Positions 10,400 through 21,710 of a stretch of DNA of 64,000 bases are shown one piece after another. The notes beneath the pieces were generated by a model. It searched no databases and was not told the origin of the DNA. It saw only the letters and a program-made list of their open reading frames with translations. Positions within the stretch are counted from its first letter, which is position 1; each line of letters starts with the position of its first letter. This DNA is from Mangifera indica (Eukaryota > Streptophyta > Magnoliopsida > Sapindales > Anacardiaceae): the NCBI RefSeq assembly GCF_011075055.1, contig NC_058137.1, positions 8,169,463 through 8,233,462 on the forward strand, read 5' to 3'. Both the position numbers and the translations under genes were made by a program.

Positions 10400-12510
10400 T
10401 TTCTCTTTGTTATATGTATACGTGTGAATATAGATACTGGGGTGATGGAGGACTTTTTGATTCTGAATTCTGAAGTTTATAGTAATGGAAAGGTTAACCA
10501 TTAATGGTGTGGAAAAAGAAGAAAGAAACAAGTTGGAAAAATGAATGGAGCATTTGGTCTTTATTTGAACTTCAGTTTGATGATCAAACGTGGCATTTGT
10601 TAATATATTAATTGAGATGTGATTGTGATTAAGGTAATAGAGGACAAAGTTAAGCAATAATTGTAATGGTAGGACCGTAAAGCAATTAGTGTTTTCAAAT
10701 TAGGTGACTAAAGTGGCCTTGTAACAAAGACTGGATTGGTACCTAAGAATAATTTTGTGGTGATAAACGAGTAATTATAGTTAAACACTACACTTCATAA
10801 TGCAAGTCAAACTACATTTGACTTTAAAATCTTTTCATATGTGTTTTGGTCTGGTGGGTGCTCCCTGTAATCCACTTTCATAAATAAGACAGAGATTTAT
10901 GTCAATTTTAGTTGGTGTTGAGATTAAAATTGATACAAGATTTTGTTGTTTTATGAAAGAAAGTAGAGCAGGTAGGCAGGAACAGGCACTGCAGACAGGA
11001 GAACCTGAAAGAAATTTCAGAGGCACAAGGCGATGGAGACTGCGCGCAGACGTTTCTTTTTTACCACACTCTCTCCTCACAACCAAAACCTTTTTATTAA
11101 CTTTGCTCGATACAATCGTTATTTATAAGTTTAATCTTGAAAAGGTAATCCAATTTAAATAGAATTCTTTATTAAAAAAATATGTTTTTCACCTTCAATC
11201 AATCTCATATTATAATAATCTTGTTTTTACTGGTTGCTTTGTTGGTGTTGGTGGCTACAGACGAGACTGGTTTCATATTTTTACAGGTATATATTTGATT
11301 TCTGTCAGGTTGATTAGCTACATTTTCATAAAATTGTTGGGTGACTATTCTCTTCCCACGTTGCAAAGTGAAATAAACTTAAAGTGGCGTTTTATGAGAT
11401 ATATTATAATATTAAGGGATTAGGGTTAGGTGCACAGGCAGTCCAACTTCTAATTTCAAGTCTTGCCTTGATTGTGGGTGACATTGAAAGTCTAGGAATA
11501 CCTTTTAAATTAGACAAAGCTCATAACCTTAACTTCAAAAATTAATCAATATACAGTCAAAGGAAGTAGGTTGAAGATGCATGTATTGGTATACTAACTT
11601 CATAAAAATTGAGAAGCATATGCCAAGTTACTTTTACCCTACAACTGGTTAATCAGATTTGTAAATTTTGACTAAATTTTTTTAATTTAGTCAAAATTTT
11701 GAATTAAAATCAAATTGATTTATACATTAACTGATTTATAAATAAACCAAAACTATTAGATAACTTAACCAAAACTATGAGAAGAGGAGAGGAGATTCAG
11801 ATTGTGCTATGTAGTTCAAGCAAGATTTGAAATACACATACAAAAAATGGAGGAGGACTGAAGAGTGAACAGAGGAGATTGAAAAAAAAGGAAGAACATA
11901 CAGCTGGCTGAAGAAGAAGATTTGAGGATTCAAATTGTGTTGATCGAGTAGTCTAATCAAATCAAGGTTTCAAATGATGGTGCCAAAGTCCTGCTCAGGA
12001 GTCAAAAGGACGTAAGGAGGGAAGGAGGGACAGTGTGTCTCGGTAAGTGTAAATTTGCAATGTCAAAAAGAAGAAAGGAATGAAAGAGGAGTGAGTGAGT
12101 TATTTTTTTAAGTCTCGAAAGAAGATGAAATTGAAATGTCTTTTTTGGAGAGTCCCATCAGTAATTGGAAATTTGTACTTAATATTTTATTTGGCGGTTT
12201 AAATTAAATCACTTCGGTTTTTTTATACTAAAATTGATATTCAAATTGAAATTTTGATTTTTTTTAATTTTTAATTTTAAATTGATAACCAAATTAATTT
12301 TACAAATACCCTATTTTTTAAATAGATTTACAGTTTGGATGACGATTTTTTTTAACACCCCTATCCATGGGGTTCCGTACATACGAGTATTGGGTCGAGT
12401 TCCTCTTCTCTCCATGAGATAAAAGCCTGCCCAAACATGGTAAACAATTTAGGTGTATCCTTTTGCTTTTGGATTAAAAAGTGATAAAATTTAGGGTCTT
12501 GTAAAAGTAG
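10400..12510. other. Intergenic, no gene recognised
   Basis: Upstream region of the minus-strand 115-residue gene, followed by AT-rich DNA. Several short open frames occur (about 10,835-11,160 and 11,775-11,960), but they show no recognisable domain and overlap on opposite strands, so none is called. Confidence 0.4.
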
Positions 12511-12514
12511 AAAT

Positions 12515-13071
12515 GCAACACAGGTTGGTTGGGATGTACATAATTCAGTTTAAACCATAAAATTAGATTAAATTACTTAAAAATTATTATTTGGTTTGAT
12601 TTATAAAATGAGTTACTTTGAGTTGATAAATTTTTGAAAAACAGTTTTCAGTTTAAATTGTAGTTTGGATAATTTTCAAATCGAATCAAACTATAAACCG
12701 TATTTTTTAAATAAAAATATATAAACTATATTTGACCAAATTCTTCAATAAGTAATTATGTTTACAACTTTTTTTAATACTTATTTTGTCATTTTATTTA
12801 CATGAATATTGTGTGTATGTGTGTGTATATATATATATATTATATTTATTTTACATATTTATATTATGTTTTTAAAAAAACTATAATTCAATTAATTTTA
12901 TTAAATAATATATATATAAATAAATTATTTTAATAGATTCAAAGCAAATTAAATCATATTTTTTTAATTTAATTTGAAATTTAAAATGTTTTACTTTGAT
13001 TTGAAAATTTTTCAAACTATTGATTTGAAAAGACTTAAAACTGTATCAAACCAACCATACACACCCCTAAA
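12515..13071. mobile_element. Possible degenerate hAT-like MITE
   Basis: The right end, inverted, reads TAGGGGTGTGTATGGTTGG, a common plant hAT-type terminus. The left end near 12,515 keeps only a weak counterpart (CAGGTTGGTTGGGATGTAC). The interior is AT-rich and includes a TG/TA microsatellite at about 12,810-12,842. No target duplication was identified. Confidence 0.3.
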
Positions 13072-13346
13072 CACAAGTTTGTTACTGTTTCCCCAATTTT
13101 AGATCTAATAATATTATATACACAAATAACAATATGTCATAATACGATTAAATATTATTTTATCATTAATTTTAAAATATTAAATCATATAATGATATAT
13201 CGTTATTTAAGCATAAAGTTATACACAAAAATTGTGCACATAACAATACTCCTTTAGACTAGACATGCACAATCCTTCTAAATGTAAGCACTTGTTCTGG
13301 ATTTAATTGGGACATCAAAACAAAAGTAATACCCAAATAATCAAAT

Positions 13347-13870
13347 GGCCAAAAGACTTATTCCCACCCAAGGTGTAATGAAATCCTAAACTCTCACACT
13401 CCAACTTTTAAGAACCCAAGCATCCACCCACAAGTAAATTTCTGTTAAAAATCTCAGTTATGGTTAAGGGTAAAATCGTCGTCTTTCTCTCTCAAACAAT
13501 TTCATCTTCGTCTCAATTGAAGACAATAAGAAAGAGAAGGGAGAGAGACTAAAAGGAAGAGATAAAACGAGAGGGAGAACAATCAATGATTGGTGATGGC
13601 AAACCATCGCTGGAGAGAAGAGGAACAAACCCTATCACTTTTCAAACTTTGAATTGGGTAAAAAAAATTGTGAAATTTTTAAACTTGTGGAGGAAAATAT
13701 GATAAAACTTTAATTTTTTAAAATTTTTAATAAATGACAGTTTTATCCTTAACCGTAAATGAGAATTTTTAACATAAATTTACTTATAGATGAGTGTTTA
13801 AGTTTTTAAAAATTAGAGAATGAGAGTTTGGATTTTCTCTATGCCTTGGATGGGAACAAGTCTTTTGGCC
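13347..13870. mobile_element. GGCC-TIR MITE (Mutator-like), 524 bp
   Basis: Starts GGCCAAAAGACTTATTCCC and ends with the inverse (ATGGGAACAAGTCTTTTGGCC without its first base). Flanks are TAATCAAAT (13,338-13,346) and TAATCATAA (13,871-13,879), an imperfect 9 bp duplication that suggests Mutator-type transposition. The interior includes the TTAAGGGTAAAATCGTC and inverted ATCCTTAACC words shared with the copies at 3.2 and 16.5 kb. No coding capacity. Confidence 0.65.
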
Positions 13871-13986
13871 TAATCATAAACAATTCCCTCTTTGTTTGTA
13901 TTATGATTCGAGTTGGGCACCCAGACACCCTTGAGTCACTCCAGGATTTTCTACTTATTTCTTTTCTTAATAAAAAAAATTAATTA

Positions 13987-14935
13987 GGGGCATTTGGTTA
14001 AAGAGTTATAAAAATTACTTTAGTAATTTATTTTTTATTACTGATATTACTTTGGTTTATAAGTAATAAAATATTTCGATAATTTTTTATTATCAATAGT
14101 AATGTGACAAGTAATATAAAAGATAATTTGATTATTACCTCTATCCTAGGTATTAAAAGATTATTAGGGGGCGTTTGGTTCCAATTTTTTAAGATTACAT
14201 TGGTAATCTATATTTTATTTATTTATTTGGTTTATCGGTAATAAAATATTACAATAATCTTCTATTACCAATGCTGACGTGGTAGGTAATATAAGTGGTA
14301 ATTTGATTACCACATTCACCTTAGGTATTTAAAGATTATCAAGATAATCTTGATTTTATTATAATTATATTATTATTTATTAATTTTTTAAGAGAAAAAT
14401 AAATTTATTTTTAATTAATATGATAATTAATATAAAAAATATTTAAAAATAATTATATTCAAAGGCATTTAAATAAAATAATTTATTAGTAATCTTTTAT
14501 TACATTTAACCAAACACAATAATTATTTATATCTACCAAATTTTATCAAACATAGTAATCATTTATACTCAGTAATCTTTTAAGTAATTTATCTTCAAGT
14601 TAATCTTTATATTTTGATAATAAAATATTACCCAAATCAAACACCCCTTAAGGTAATCTTGATTTTATTATAATTATATTCTTATTTATTAATTTTTCTA
14701 AAAGAAAACTAATTTTATTTTTAATTAATATAATAAATAATATAAAAAATATTTTAGAATAATTAACCCTAAGAGAATTTCAATAAAACAACACATTAAA
14801 ATTCTTTTATTACTTTAATTAAATATAATAATTATTTATTTTTATCTATGTAATAATTTATACTCAATAATATTTAAAATAATATATTTTTAAAATAATA
14901 TTTCTATTTTAATAACAAAACATTCTTCAAAAGAA
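13987..14935. mobile_element. Outer Tourist-like MITE, split by a second copy
   Basis: The left half (13,987-14,166) begins GGGGCATTTGGTT after a TTA. The right half resumes at 14,651 and fades near 14,935 with a worn terminus. Removing the inner copy at 14,167-14,647 and one TTA rejoins the two halves in register with the intact family sequence (GATTATTA then AGGTAATC). The family belongs to PIF/Harbinger by its TTA/TAA duplications and G-rich short termini. Confidence 0.7.
14167..14647. mobile_element. Inner Tourist-like MITE (481 bp)
   Basis: Starts GGGGGCGTTTGGTT and ends AATCAAACACCCC, flanked by TTA at 14,164-14,166 and 14,648-14,650. Those are the 3 bp duplication and short TIRs of PIF/Harbinger Tourist-like MITEs. 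The body is AT-rich with repeated GGTAATC and TATTACC words and no coding capacity. Near-equal lengths (481, 482 and 482 bp) at 14,167, 15,459 and 21,226 show that a single non-autonomous family amplified. Confidence 0.88.
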
Positions 14936-14977
14936 GAGCCCATTAATGTCATCAAAATCGCATAATGTGGCCTCCGC

Positions 14978-15302
14978 TGGATGAACCCACTGCCGCCACT
15001 GTCGAGTGCTCTAATCCAAACAGAAACATTTCTCCGTTATCAGAAACCTCAGGCTTGGCCTCATCATGGAAAGCTATCAATTGAAAAGATCAAGCACCTG
15101 ATATCCAACTTCGATTGGTGTTCTCATTTTCCCTCAGTTTTACCTGTTGATGTGTGTTTGACCCTTTAGTGCTCACTGCTTCCAAGAATCTTCATAGAGA
15201 GCCCAACAGTGTGAGAATGGACGCCTTTCAACCCGACTCAACTGTTGTAGTTGTGGGCAACGTTCATGGGCAAAAAAGCCAGAACGAGTCTTCCTTTGAT
15301 TG
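14978..15302 (+). pseudogene. PP7-type serine/threonine phosphatase fragment, frameshifted
   Basis: Two frames together match the N-terminal part of plant protein phosphatase 7. The first (about 15,020-15,157) reads AWPHHGKLSIEKIKHLISNF then DW, followed by FPSVLPVDV. A +1 shift near 15,158 then gives FDPLVLTASKNLHREPN and DSTVVVVGNVHGQ before a stop at about 15,300. In active PPP-family phosphatases the last motif is GDxHG, whose Asp binds a catalytic metal; here it is GNVHG. The remaining catalytic motifs (GDxVDRG, GNHE) are absent. It is a dead fragment, either a retained gene piece or one carried by a transposon, since PP7-like domains are also found in plant-mobile-domain elements. Confidence 0.75.
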
Positions 15303-15458
15303 AATGGTTGTTCCATTGTGTCTTTCAAAAACTTCACAAATTTCGAGTTTGGTTTTAACTGATTTTCTTTTCCTATTTTTTGGAACTAAAATATTTAAAG
15401 GATGATTAACCCTAAAAACATGAGATTAATGATTGAGTGAATCATCATATAAATCTAA

Positions 15459-15940
15459 GGGGGCGTTTGGTTTGGGTAATGTTTAATTACTAAAATAGAA
15501 AGATTACCTTGAAGATAGATTACTTAGAAGATTACTGAGTATAAATGATTACTATGTTTGATAAAATTTAATATGTATAAATAATTATTGTGTTTGATTA
15601 AAAGTAATAAAAGATTACTGGTAAAATATTTTATTTAAATGCCCTTGAATATAATTATTTTTAAATATTTTTTATATTATTTGTTATATTAATTAAAAAT
15701 AAATTTATTTTTATCTCAAAAAATTAATAAATAATAATTTTTCTATAATAAACTCAAGATTATCCCAGTAATCTTTAAATACCTAAGGTGAAAGTGGTAA
15801 TCAGATTACCACCTATATTACCTGCCACGTCAGCATTGATAATAGAAGATTACTGTAATATTTTATTACTGACAAACCAAACAAAGAAATAAAAGATAGA
15901 TTATCAAGGTAATCTTAAAAACCTTTAACCAAACACACCC
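15459..15940. mobile_element. Tourist-like MITE (482 bp), inverted relative to its neighbours
   Basis: Starts GGGGGCGTTTGGTTTGGG and ends AACCAAACACACCC, flanked by TAA on both sides (15,456-15,458 and 15,941-15,943). The internal sequence is the reverse complement of the copies at 14,167 and 21,226. It lies about 150 bp beyond the PP7 fragment. Confidence 0.88.
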
Positions 15941-15943
15941 TAA

Positions 15944-16520
15944 GGGTTGTTTTTCTTATCCAAATCTTAATGAATTGGATAATGATGTTTAGTCTTAACT
16001 TCTTTTTGTGATAGTACAGATTGGTACGGCATGACATTTAAATTAAAAAAATCAATGCTTCTAAATTGAAAAGGAAACGGTCCCCGTTGATGATGTTGCA
16101 GTCCATTTTCACGGGGTGAACAACAATAGTAACACTGGTTGAATGCTCAAAGGAAGGAAACTGTGTGTAGCAGTTGGGAGTTGAAGTGGACGATAAAGAA
16201 AAGAAATAGTTCTAAAGTAGGAAGGTAACTGGAAGGTGGAGTAGCACTTAAGCCCTCAAACATAAACCCCACACTTGTTGGAACAGGATAGGAGATTTGC
16301 TATGCAGCGCCTTTGTGCTTGTCTTTAAAGATAGGACCAAAATGCGCAGCCTCCATTATACCCTCAATGTATCAGAAAAGGTTGATGGTTTTAAAGAGGA
16401 AAAAGATATGAGTGGTAGTTGTGGGGACTGAAGCAAAACTACTTGTATAAGTTGTCTGTCATCTATGCCTCACTGTTCTAGCTTGCCTTTCTTTTGTCCA
16501 ATATATTTAATTAACTCAAA
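15944..16520. other. Intergenic, no gene seen
   Basis: No open frame or terminal repeat that I can support. Confidence 0.35.
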
Positions 16521-17222
16521 GGCCGAAAGACTTATTCCCACCCAAGGTTTAGGGTATTCTTGAACTCCAACAGTAAAATTTCAAAAATTTAAATATTTAC
16601 AATTCTATTAAATTGAATATTGTGATTAAGGGTAAAAATGTTATTTAACTAAAAAATTTAAAAAACTGAAATTTTATTACATTTTTTCCCTTTATTTTAA
16701 AAATTTAACAATTTTCTCTCACCCAAAGTTTGAAAAGTGACAATTTCTCCTCTACGGTTTTTTTCTCCTCTTTTTCGACAATCATCTCTTTTTCAATTGT
16801 CTATGTTTTTTCTACCTCCCAGTCTCTCTTGTACCCCTTCCTTGTTATCTTCGTATGAGAACAACATGATTTCATTTTTGTCTCTGACAAAGACAATAGA
16901 GGAGACATAAGAGAGATCGGGAGAGAGAAAGAATGCTGAATGTTGGAAAAGATGTTCGTCAAAGAGAAGGAGAAAAAATCTTTGGAAAAAATAGTCATAT
17001 TTCAAACCTTCAGTGGGAAGAAATTGTTAAATTTTTAAAATAAAGGGAGCAAAGAAATATGATAAAATTTTTAATTTTTTAAATATTTTTATCTAAATAA
17101 TATTTTTACCTTTAATCATAATAGTGAATTTTAACGTAATAGTGGATGTTTGGGGTTTTTTATACTTTATGGGTGAAAATTGGGAAAACACTAAACCTTG
17201 GGTGGGAATAAGTTTGTTGGCC
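16521..17222. mobile_element. GGCC-TIR MITE (Mutator-like), 702 bp
   Basis: Starts GGCCGAAAGACTTATTCCC and ends with the inverse near CTTGGGTGGGAATAAG then TTGGCC. Flanks are TAACTCAAA (16,512-16,520) and TAACTAAAT (17,223-17,231), an imperfect 9 bp duplication. It lies less than 200 bp upstream of the likely promoter of the first PILS gene. The overlapping frames inside it (16,793-17,005) are not coding. Confidence 0.65.
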
Positions 17223-17391
17223 TAACTAAATGAGTCCGCCACCAAGTTGTTTGGCGCTCATCAATGGCATAGTCACGCAGCTTCTGTTTCTTATTTATTG
17301 CCTCTGCCCTCTGGTCTGCTCTCCAATCCTTTATCTGACAAGAAGACAGAAACAATACGGTTTACTATGAGCACTTACTTTAGACTTCTAA

Positions 17392-17400
17392 CCTATATAA
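17392..17400 (+). promoter_or_regulatory. Candidate TATA box of the first PILS gene
   Basis: CTATATAAT lies about 170 bp before a good splice donor at about 17,561 (AGATTATTAG then GTGAGAG), which would end a 5' untranslated first exon. The acceptor before the coding exon (ATATCTGCAG) ends at about 17,909. Inferred from position only. Confidence 0.4.
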
Positions 17401-17947
17401 TATGAATTACATCCTCCGCGCTTTGTGTCTCCCGCATTCTTCTTAGTCTTGCTTTTTTCCCTCATCTTCCGTTTTGTTTCTTATTTACCGTTGCATTGCC
17501 TTTTCTTTCTCGCGACTCAGCAGATGAAGTGACGTGCTCTGTTGCATATTCCAGCAGATTATTAGGTGAGAGTTATAACTTAATTGTTTTGCATGGTTGC
17601 ATTCTTCTTTTTATATGTTGCTTACTTTTAATATCTCATTTAGAAATCGTATCATTTCTTTGGGAAACAATCTGGCTTGCTCAATTATTGTAAATATCCC
17701 ACTTTCTACTTGCAAGTAACAAAAAGTATTTAAGCATTCTCTATGCTTTCTACTCTACTCTGGATGCAGTTTCCTTGTGGGCTTAGACCAAGAAATTCTT
17801 TTCATGAGTAATGTTAGAATTTATGGCATGGTAACTGTTGCCAAACTTGCGAGAACATTTCTCCATAGTTGATAAGAACATTGTGTTTAATGTTTTCCCA
17901 TATCTGCAGGAGCGGTGGAGATTTGAAACATTTGATTATTAGAAAGA

Positions 17948-20945
17948 ATGGGGTTTTCGGATCTATTTTCCGTTGCTTCTATACCAGTTGCAAAGACACT
18001 ACTTTTGACTGCACTTGGCTCTTTTCTTGCTCTGGATCAAATAAATGTTTTGGGGGAAATGGCACGGAAGCAATTGAATGAAGTAAGCCATTATGTTAGA
18101 TTTCAGTTCTATAGTAAGCATTCCTCATTGCTTAGTGCTTATGGAAAGGATCTATCAATAATCAAATGGGCTAACAGTCATACGTCCCTTTTTTTTTCAA
18201 TCTTCAGTTAGTGTTTTTTGTGCTTAATCCAGCACTAGTGGGAAGCAACCTGGCTAAAACAATAACCTCCGAAAGCTTTGTTTTGTTGTGAGTTCTTACT
18301 TCTCTTTGATTGTACTGTAATATATATATTGCCATTTTCAATGACTGAACAGAGCATTTCTTTTTCACCTGGTTACATGTTCGACGATTTGTTGCATATG
18401 TAGGTGGTTCATGCCGTTCAATATCCTTGGTACATATATTATTGGCTCAGTACTAGGGTGGATGCTGATAAAATGTACTAGAGCCCCTCAACATCTAAAT
18501 GGCCTCATATTGGGTTGCTGCGCCGCAGGTATCATTCTCTTCAAACTGTGAACCTCTTATGTGTAAGATTTTTTACATGGTGCTCGGAGCAAGCTGATGC
18601 ACAAAGTAATGGCCTTCTTACTGTATTCGAATATGTCAAGCAGAAAATTAAATAGTTTTCATGGCACTGAGAGTTGCGCAGAATCTGCGTTTAATTCAAA
18701 ATTTCAAGATTATTTGTGGTTTACATGAAAGCATGTAAGATTTATTTTAGCACAAACTCAATAAAATAAATCAATCAACTATAATCTCAAGATCTATGCA
18801 CAGGTTATAAAACACTGAATTAAACTTTAGGATTTTAGAAATATCTGGATTCTCATGCAAATTAAATTTATAAAACTATTGAATTACCTCTCGACGTGAC
18901 TTGGTCTTCTACTTCAGAAACCTTCTTAAATAACAATTTCAAATGGATAAGTTATAAGCATACTGTATTAGGTTTTGGAGTAGAGACCTAACCAATATAT
19001 AGTAGGATAATTAACAAACCATCAAAGTTTAATAAACCTCAAGACCTATATTTATGTTGTCCATCCAAATCATAATTTTTAAGTGTATTGAATTTATTTT
19101 TATGGATAAATTAAAACTCACTGTGAACTAATATTGGACTATTCAATTATTTGATTTTGTTAAACCAAAAACATAATTAATGTTAGCTTACATTAGGAAA
19201 TTTCTAACAAAACAGGTGAGGTGGTAGTGCATACCTCTTGGTGAAAAAAAACATTTTATCCAATGACATCACAGGAATCTCATATGAATAGGTTATAAAC
19301 ATTAAAATAATACATCATAATCCATCCTTAGTTTAAGAGAAAAGATAAATGCAGATGATCTATTTAATGCATCCTTCGCTTTCAAGTGAAATGAAATTTC
19401 TTATGCTTCAAGTTGTTTTAACAGGGAATTTGGGAAATTTGCCTTTAATTATCATACCAGCTGTCTGTAGAGAGAAAGGCAGTCCATTTGGAGCTCCTGA
19501 AATCTGCTATAAGTATGGAATGGCTTATGTTTCACTTTCTATGGCGGTATGGCTACAGGTTAATTCAAGTTTTTTTCTTTTTGTAAATTAATTACGGGCA
19601 CCTAGAACCAACATTTTCTTCTCCTGAAATACCAGATAGGAGCTGTTTATTTTTGGTCTTATGTTTACAACATTGTGCGCGTTTCTTCAAATAAGGTCAA
19701 CAATGAGGACAACAGAGAGGAGTTCCCTAGCAAGATAAACTGTGCTGAAGGAACAACAAAATTACTTCAAGAGGATTACACAGAAGCTCCTCTTGTTTGC
19801 ACAACGACAGAAGGAATTGAGAAGGTTTTTCTCATCTTGCTCTCTGCTATAAAAATCATTAAATGATTTTCTAAAAAGTCAGTCTTAAAGATTTTCTATG
19901 CTTGTAAAAAACTAGTAAATATAAGATACTTGAACATTGGAAGAAAATATTGCTTACATTTACTGAAGTTTATAGGAAAGATTCTTCATGATTTGATCAT
20001 CTTAAGAGCCTTTTGACAGGTACAAATACTAGATAAGACCAAGCAAAGTTCAAGGTTTATCTCAAAAGAGCTCAATCTGAAGGCCATATTTTCACCTTCA
20101 ACTATTGGAGCGGTACCAATAAAACCATTTCGTTATATTGTATTAAATGCATATTTTCCCTGGTAAGAGATCTCAGAATTCCTTTCTTGGAGTTTCTTGC
20201 ATAGGTTGTTGGATTTCTCATTGGTGTAGTCCCCCAAATTCGAAATTTAATGATCGGTAGTGCTGCTCCTCTTCGTGTGATTGAAGACTCTGCTTCTTTG
20301 CTGGGGTCATTCTTTTTCCATTCTTGTTTTCATGCAACTTTATAGTCCATTGATCACATACTTTTTATTCCTTTATCCATTCATATTTCTAACAGCAAGC
20401 TTTCCCGCATTCCTTTCCATGTTTGTCTCTTCACAGTGATGCATCCATTCCAATTGTCACCCTTTTAGTGGGAGGAAATCTTCTTAGAGGTAACTGAAAG
20501 TTCATTTGGAATAACATTTTGCATATTTTTTATTATGGTTAGTGAAAAATGGAATTTTTGGTTTAGGCTTAAAAGGGTCAGGTATTGAGGGGTGTGTTAT
20601 AGCTGGAATTATAGCAATTCGCTACATAGTCCTGCCACTGATGGGCATTGTGATTGTAAAAGGTGCAGTCCATGTTGGTATGGTTCACTCAGATCCATTA
20701 TATCAATTTGTTCTTCTTCTACAATACGCAGTTCCACCAGCAATGAACATTGGTACGTTCAACAAAGTTTTCTTAAATAAATTACATGAGCAGTAACCAC
20801 AGTGGGAGTAGGAGAGGCCTGACATATCTATGGTTCCATGTCCAATTCAGGAAGTGTTACCCAGTTGTTTGGAGCTGGAGAAAGTGAATGCTCTGTGGTT
20901 TTGTTGTGGACATACACTCTGGCATCAGTTTCACTTACGTTTTGA
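17948..20945 (+). CDS. PILS: PIN-LIKES (PILS) auxin carrier, copy 1, nine to ten exons
   Basis: Coding exons: 17,948-18,082, 18,208-18,287, 18,404-18,528, 19,425-19,546, 19,636-19,824, 20,020-20,112, 20,205-20,305, 20,437-20,489, 20,567-20,752, 20,851-20,945. All junctions are GT-AG and the frame is continuous, giving 392 residues. PILS proteins are membrane carriers of the auxin-efflux-carrier superfamily that lie in the endoplasmic reticulum and limit nuclear auxin. The N-terminal hydrophobic block starts MGFSDLFSVASIPV. Next come FVLNPALVGSNLAKT, GCCAAGNLGNLPLIIIPAVC, a hydrophilic loop in exons 5-6 (about residues 170-235), then FSPSTIGAVVGFLIG and LLLQYAVPPAMNIG. The protein ends WTYTLASVSLTF at TGA 20,943. 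Family members have Trp there, and nine more codons follow before another stop, so the C-terminus looks clipped by a nonsense change. Closest in style to the PILS1/3/4 group of Arabidopsis. Confidence 0.88.
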
Positions 20946-21225
20946 TCAACCATCTTCATGTGCTTAGTGGGTTGATGTTGTGTCCAAAGTTCAGAAAGTC
21001 ACGCAGCTGCTAAAGCATATTTCAATTCGAAAATCCTTAATGTACTAGTAATTAATAATCCGGTCTGCGATCAGTGAGTTTACAGCACTTGGATGGAGAT
21101 ATCAGGGAATGCAATCTCGGCAAGTTCATCTCCCTTTGTACTGCTGTAGCGTTGTGCTATTTTGGTTTATATTTCATTCTTTTTCTGGATCAGTTTGTCA
21201 ATAAAGTAATAAATAATGCCATTTA

Positions 21226-21707
21226 GGGGCCGTTTGATTTCAGTTTTTGAAGATTATCTTGGTAATCTATCTTTTATTCTTTTGTTTGGTTTGTTAGTAA
21301 TAAAAAATTACAGTAATCTTCTATTACCAATGTTGACGTGATAGGTAATACAAATGGTAATTTGATTATCATTTTCACCTTAAGTATTTAAATATTACTA
21401 AGGTAATCTTGATTTTATTATAATTATATTATTATTTATTAATTTTTTGAGACAAAAATAAATTTATTTTTAATTGATATGACAAATAATATAAAAAATA
21501 TTTAAAAATAATTATATTCAAGGGCATTTAAGTAAAATAATTTATTAGTAACCTTTTATTACATTTAACCAAACATAATAATTATTTATACCTACTAAAT
21601 TTTATCAAATATAGTAATCATTTATACCTAGTAATCTTCTAAGTAATCTATCTTCAAAGGAATTTTTCTATTTTGATAATAAAACATTACTCAAACCAAA
21701 CACCCCT
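21226..21707. mobile_element. Tourist-like MITE (482 bp) just 3' of PILS copy 1
   Basis: Starts GGGGCCGTTTGATTT after TTA (21,223-21,225) and ends AACCAAACACCCC with TTA at 21,708-21,710 (one extra T at the right end). Same orientation as the copy at 14,167. The upstream AATAAAGTAATAAATAATG at about 21,200 is a plausible poly(A) signal of the PILS gene, so the MITE lies at or just past the transcript end. Confidence 0.85.
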
Positions 21708-21710
21708 TTA

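Noticed and set aside
10835..11162. Overlapping frames on opposite strands upstream of the 115-residue gene
   Set aside because: Mutually overlapping, no domain, no splice support.
16793..17005. Two overlapping minus-strand frames
   Set aside because: They lie inside the Mutator-like MITE at 16,521-17,222 and have biased composition only.
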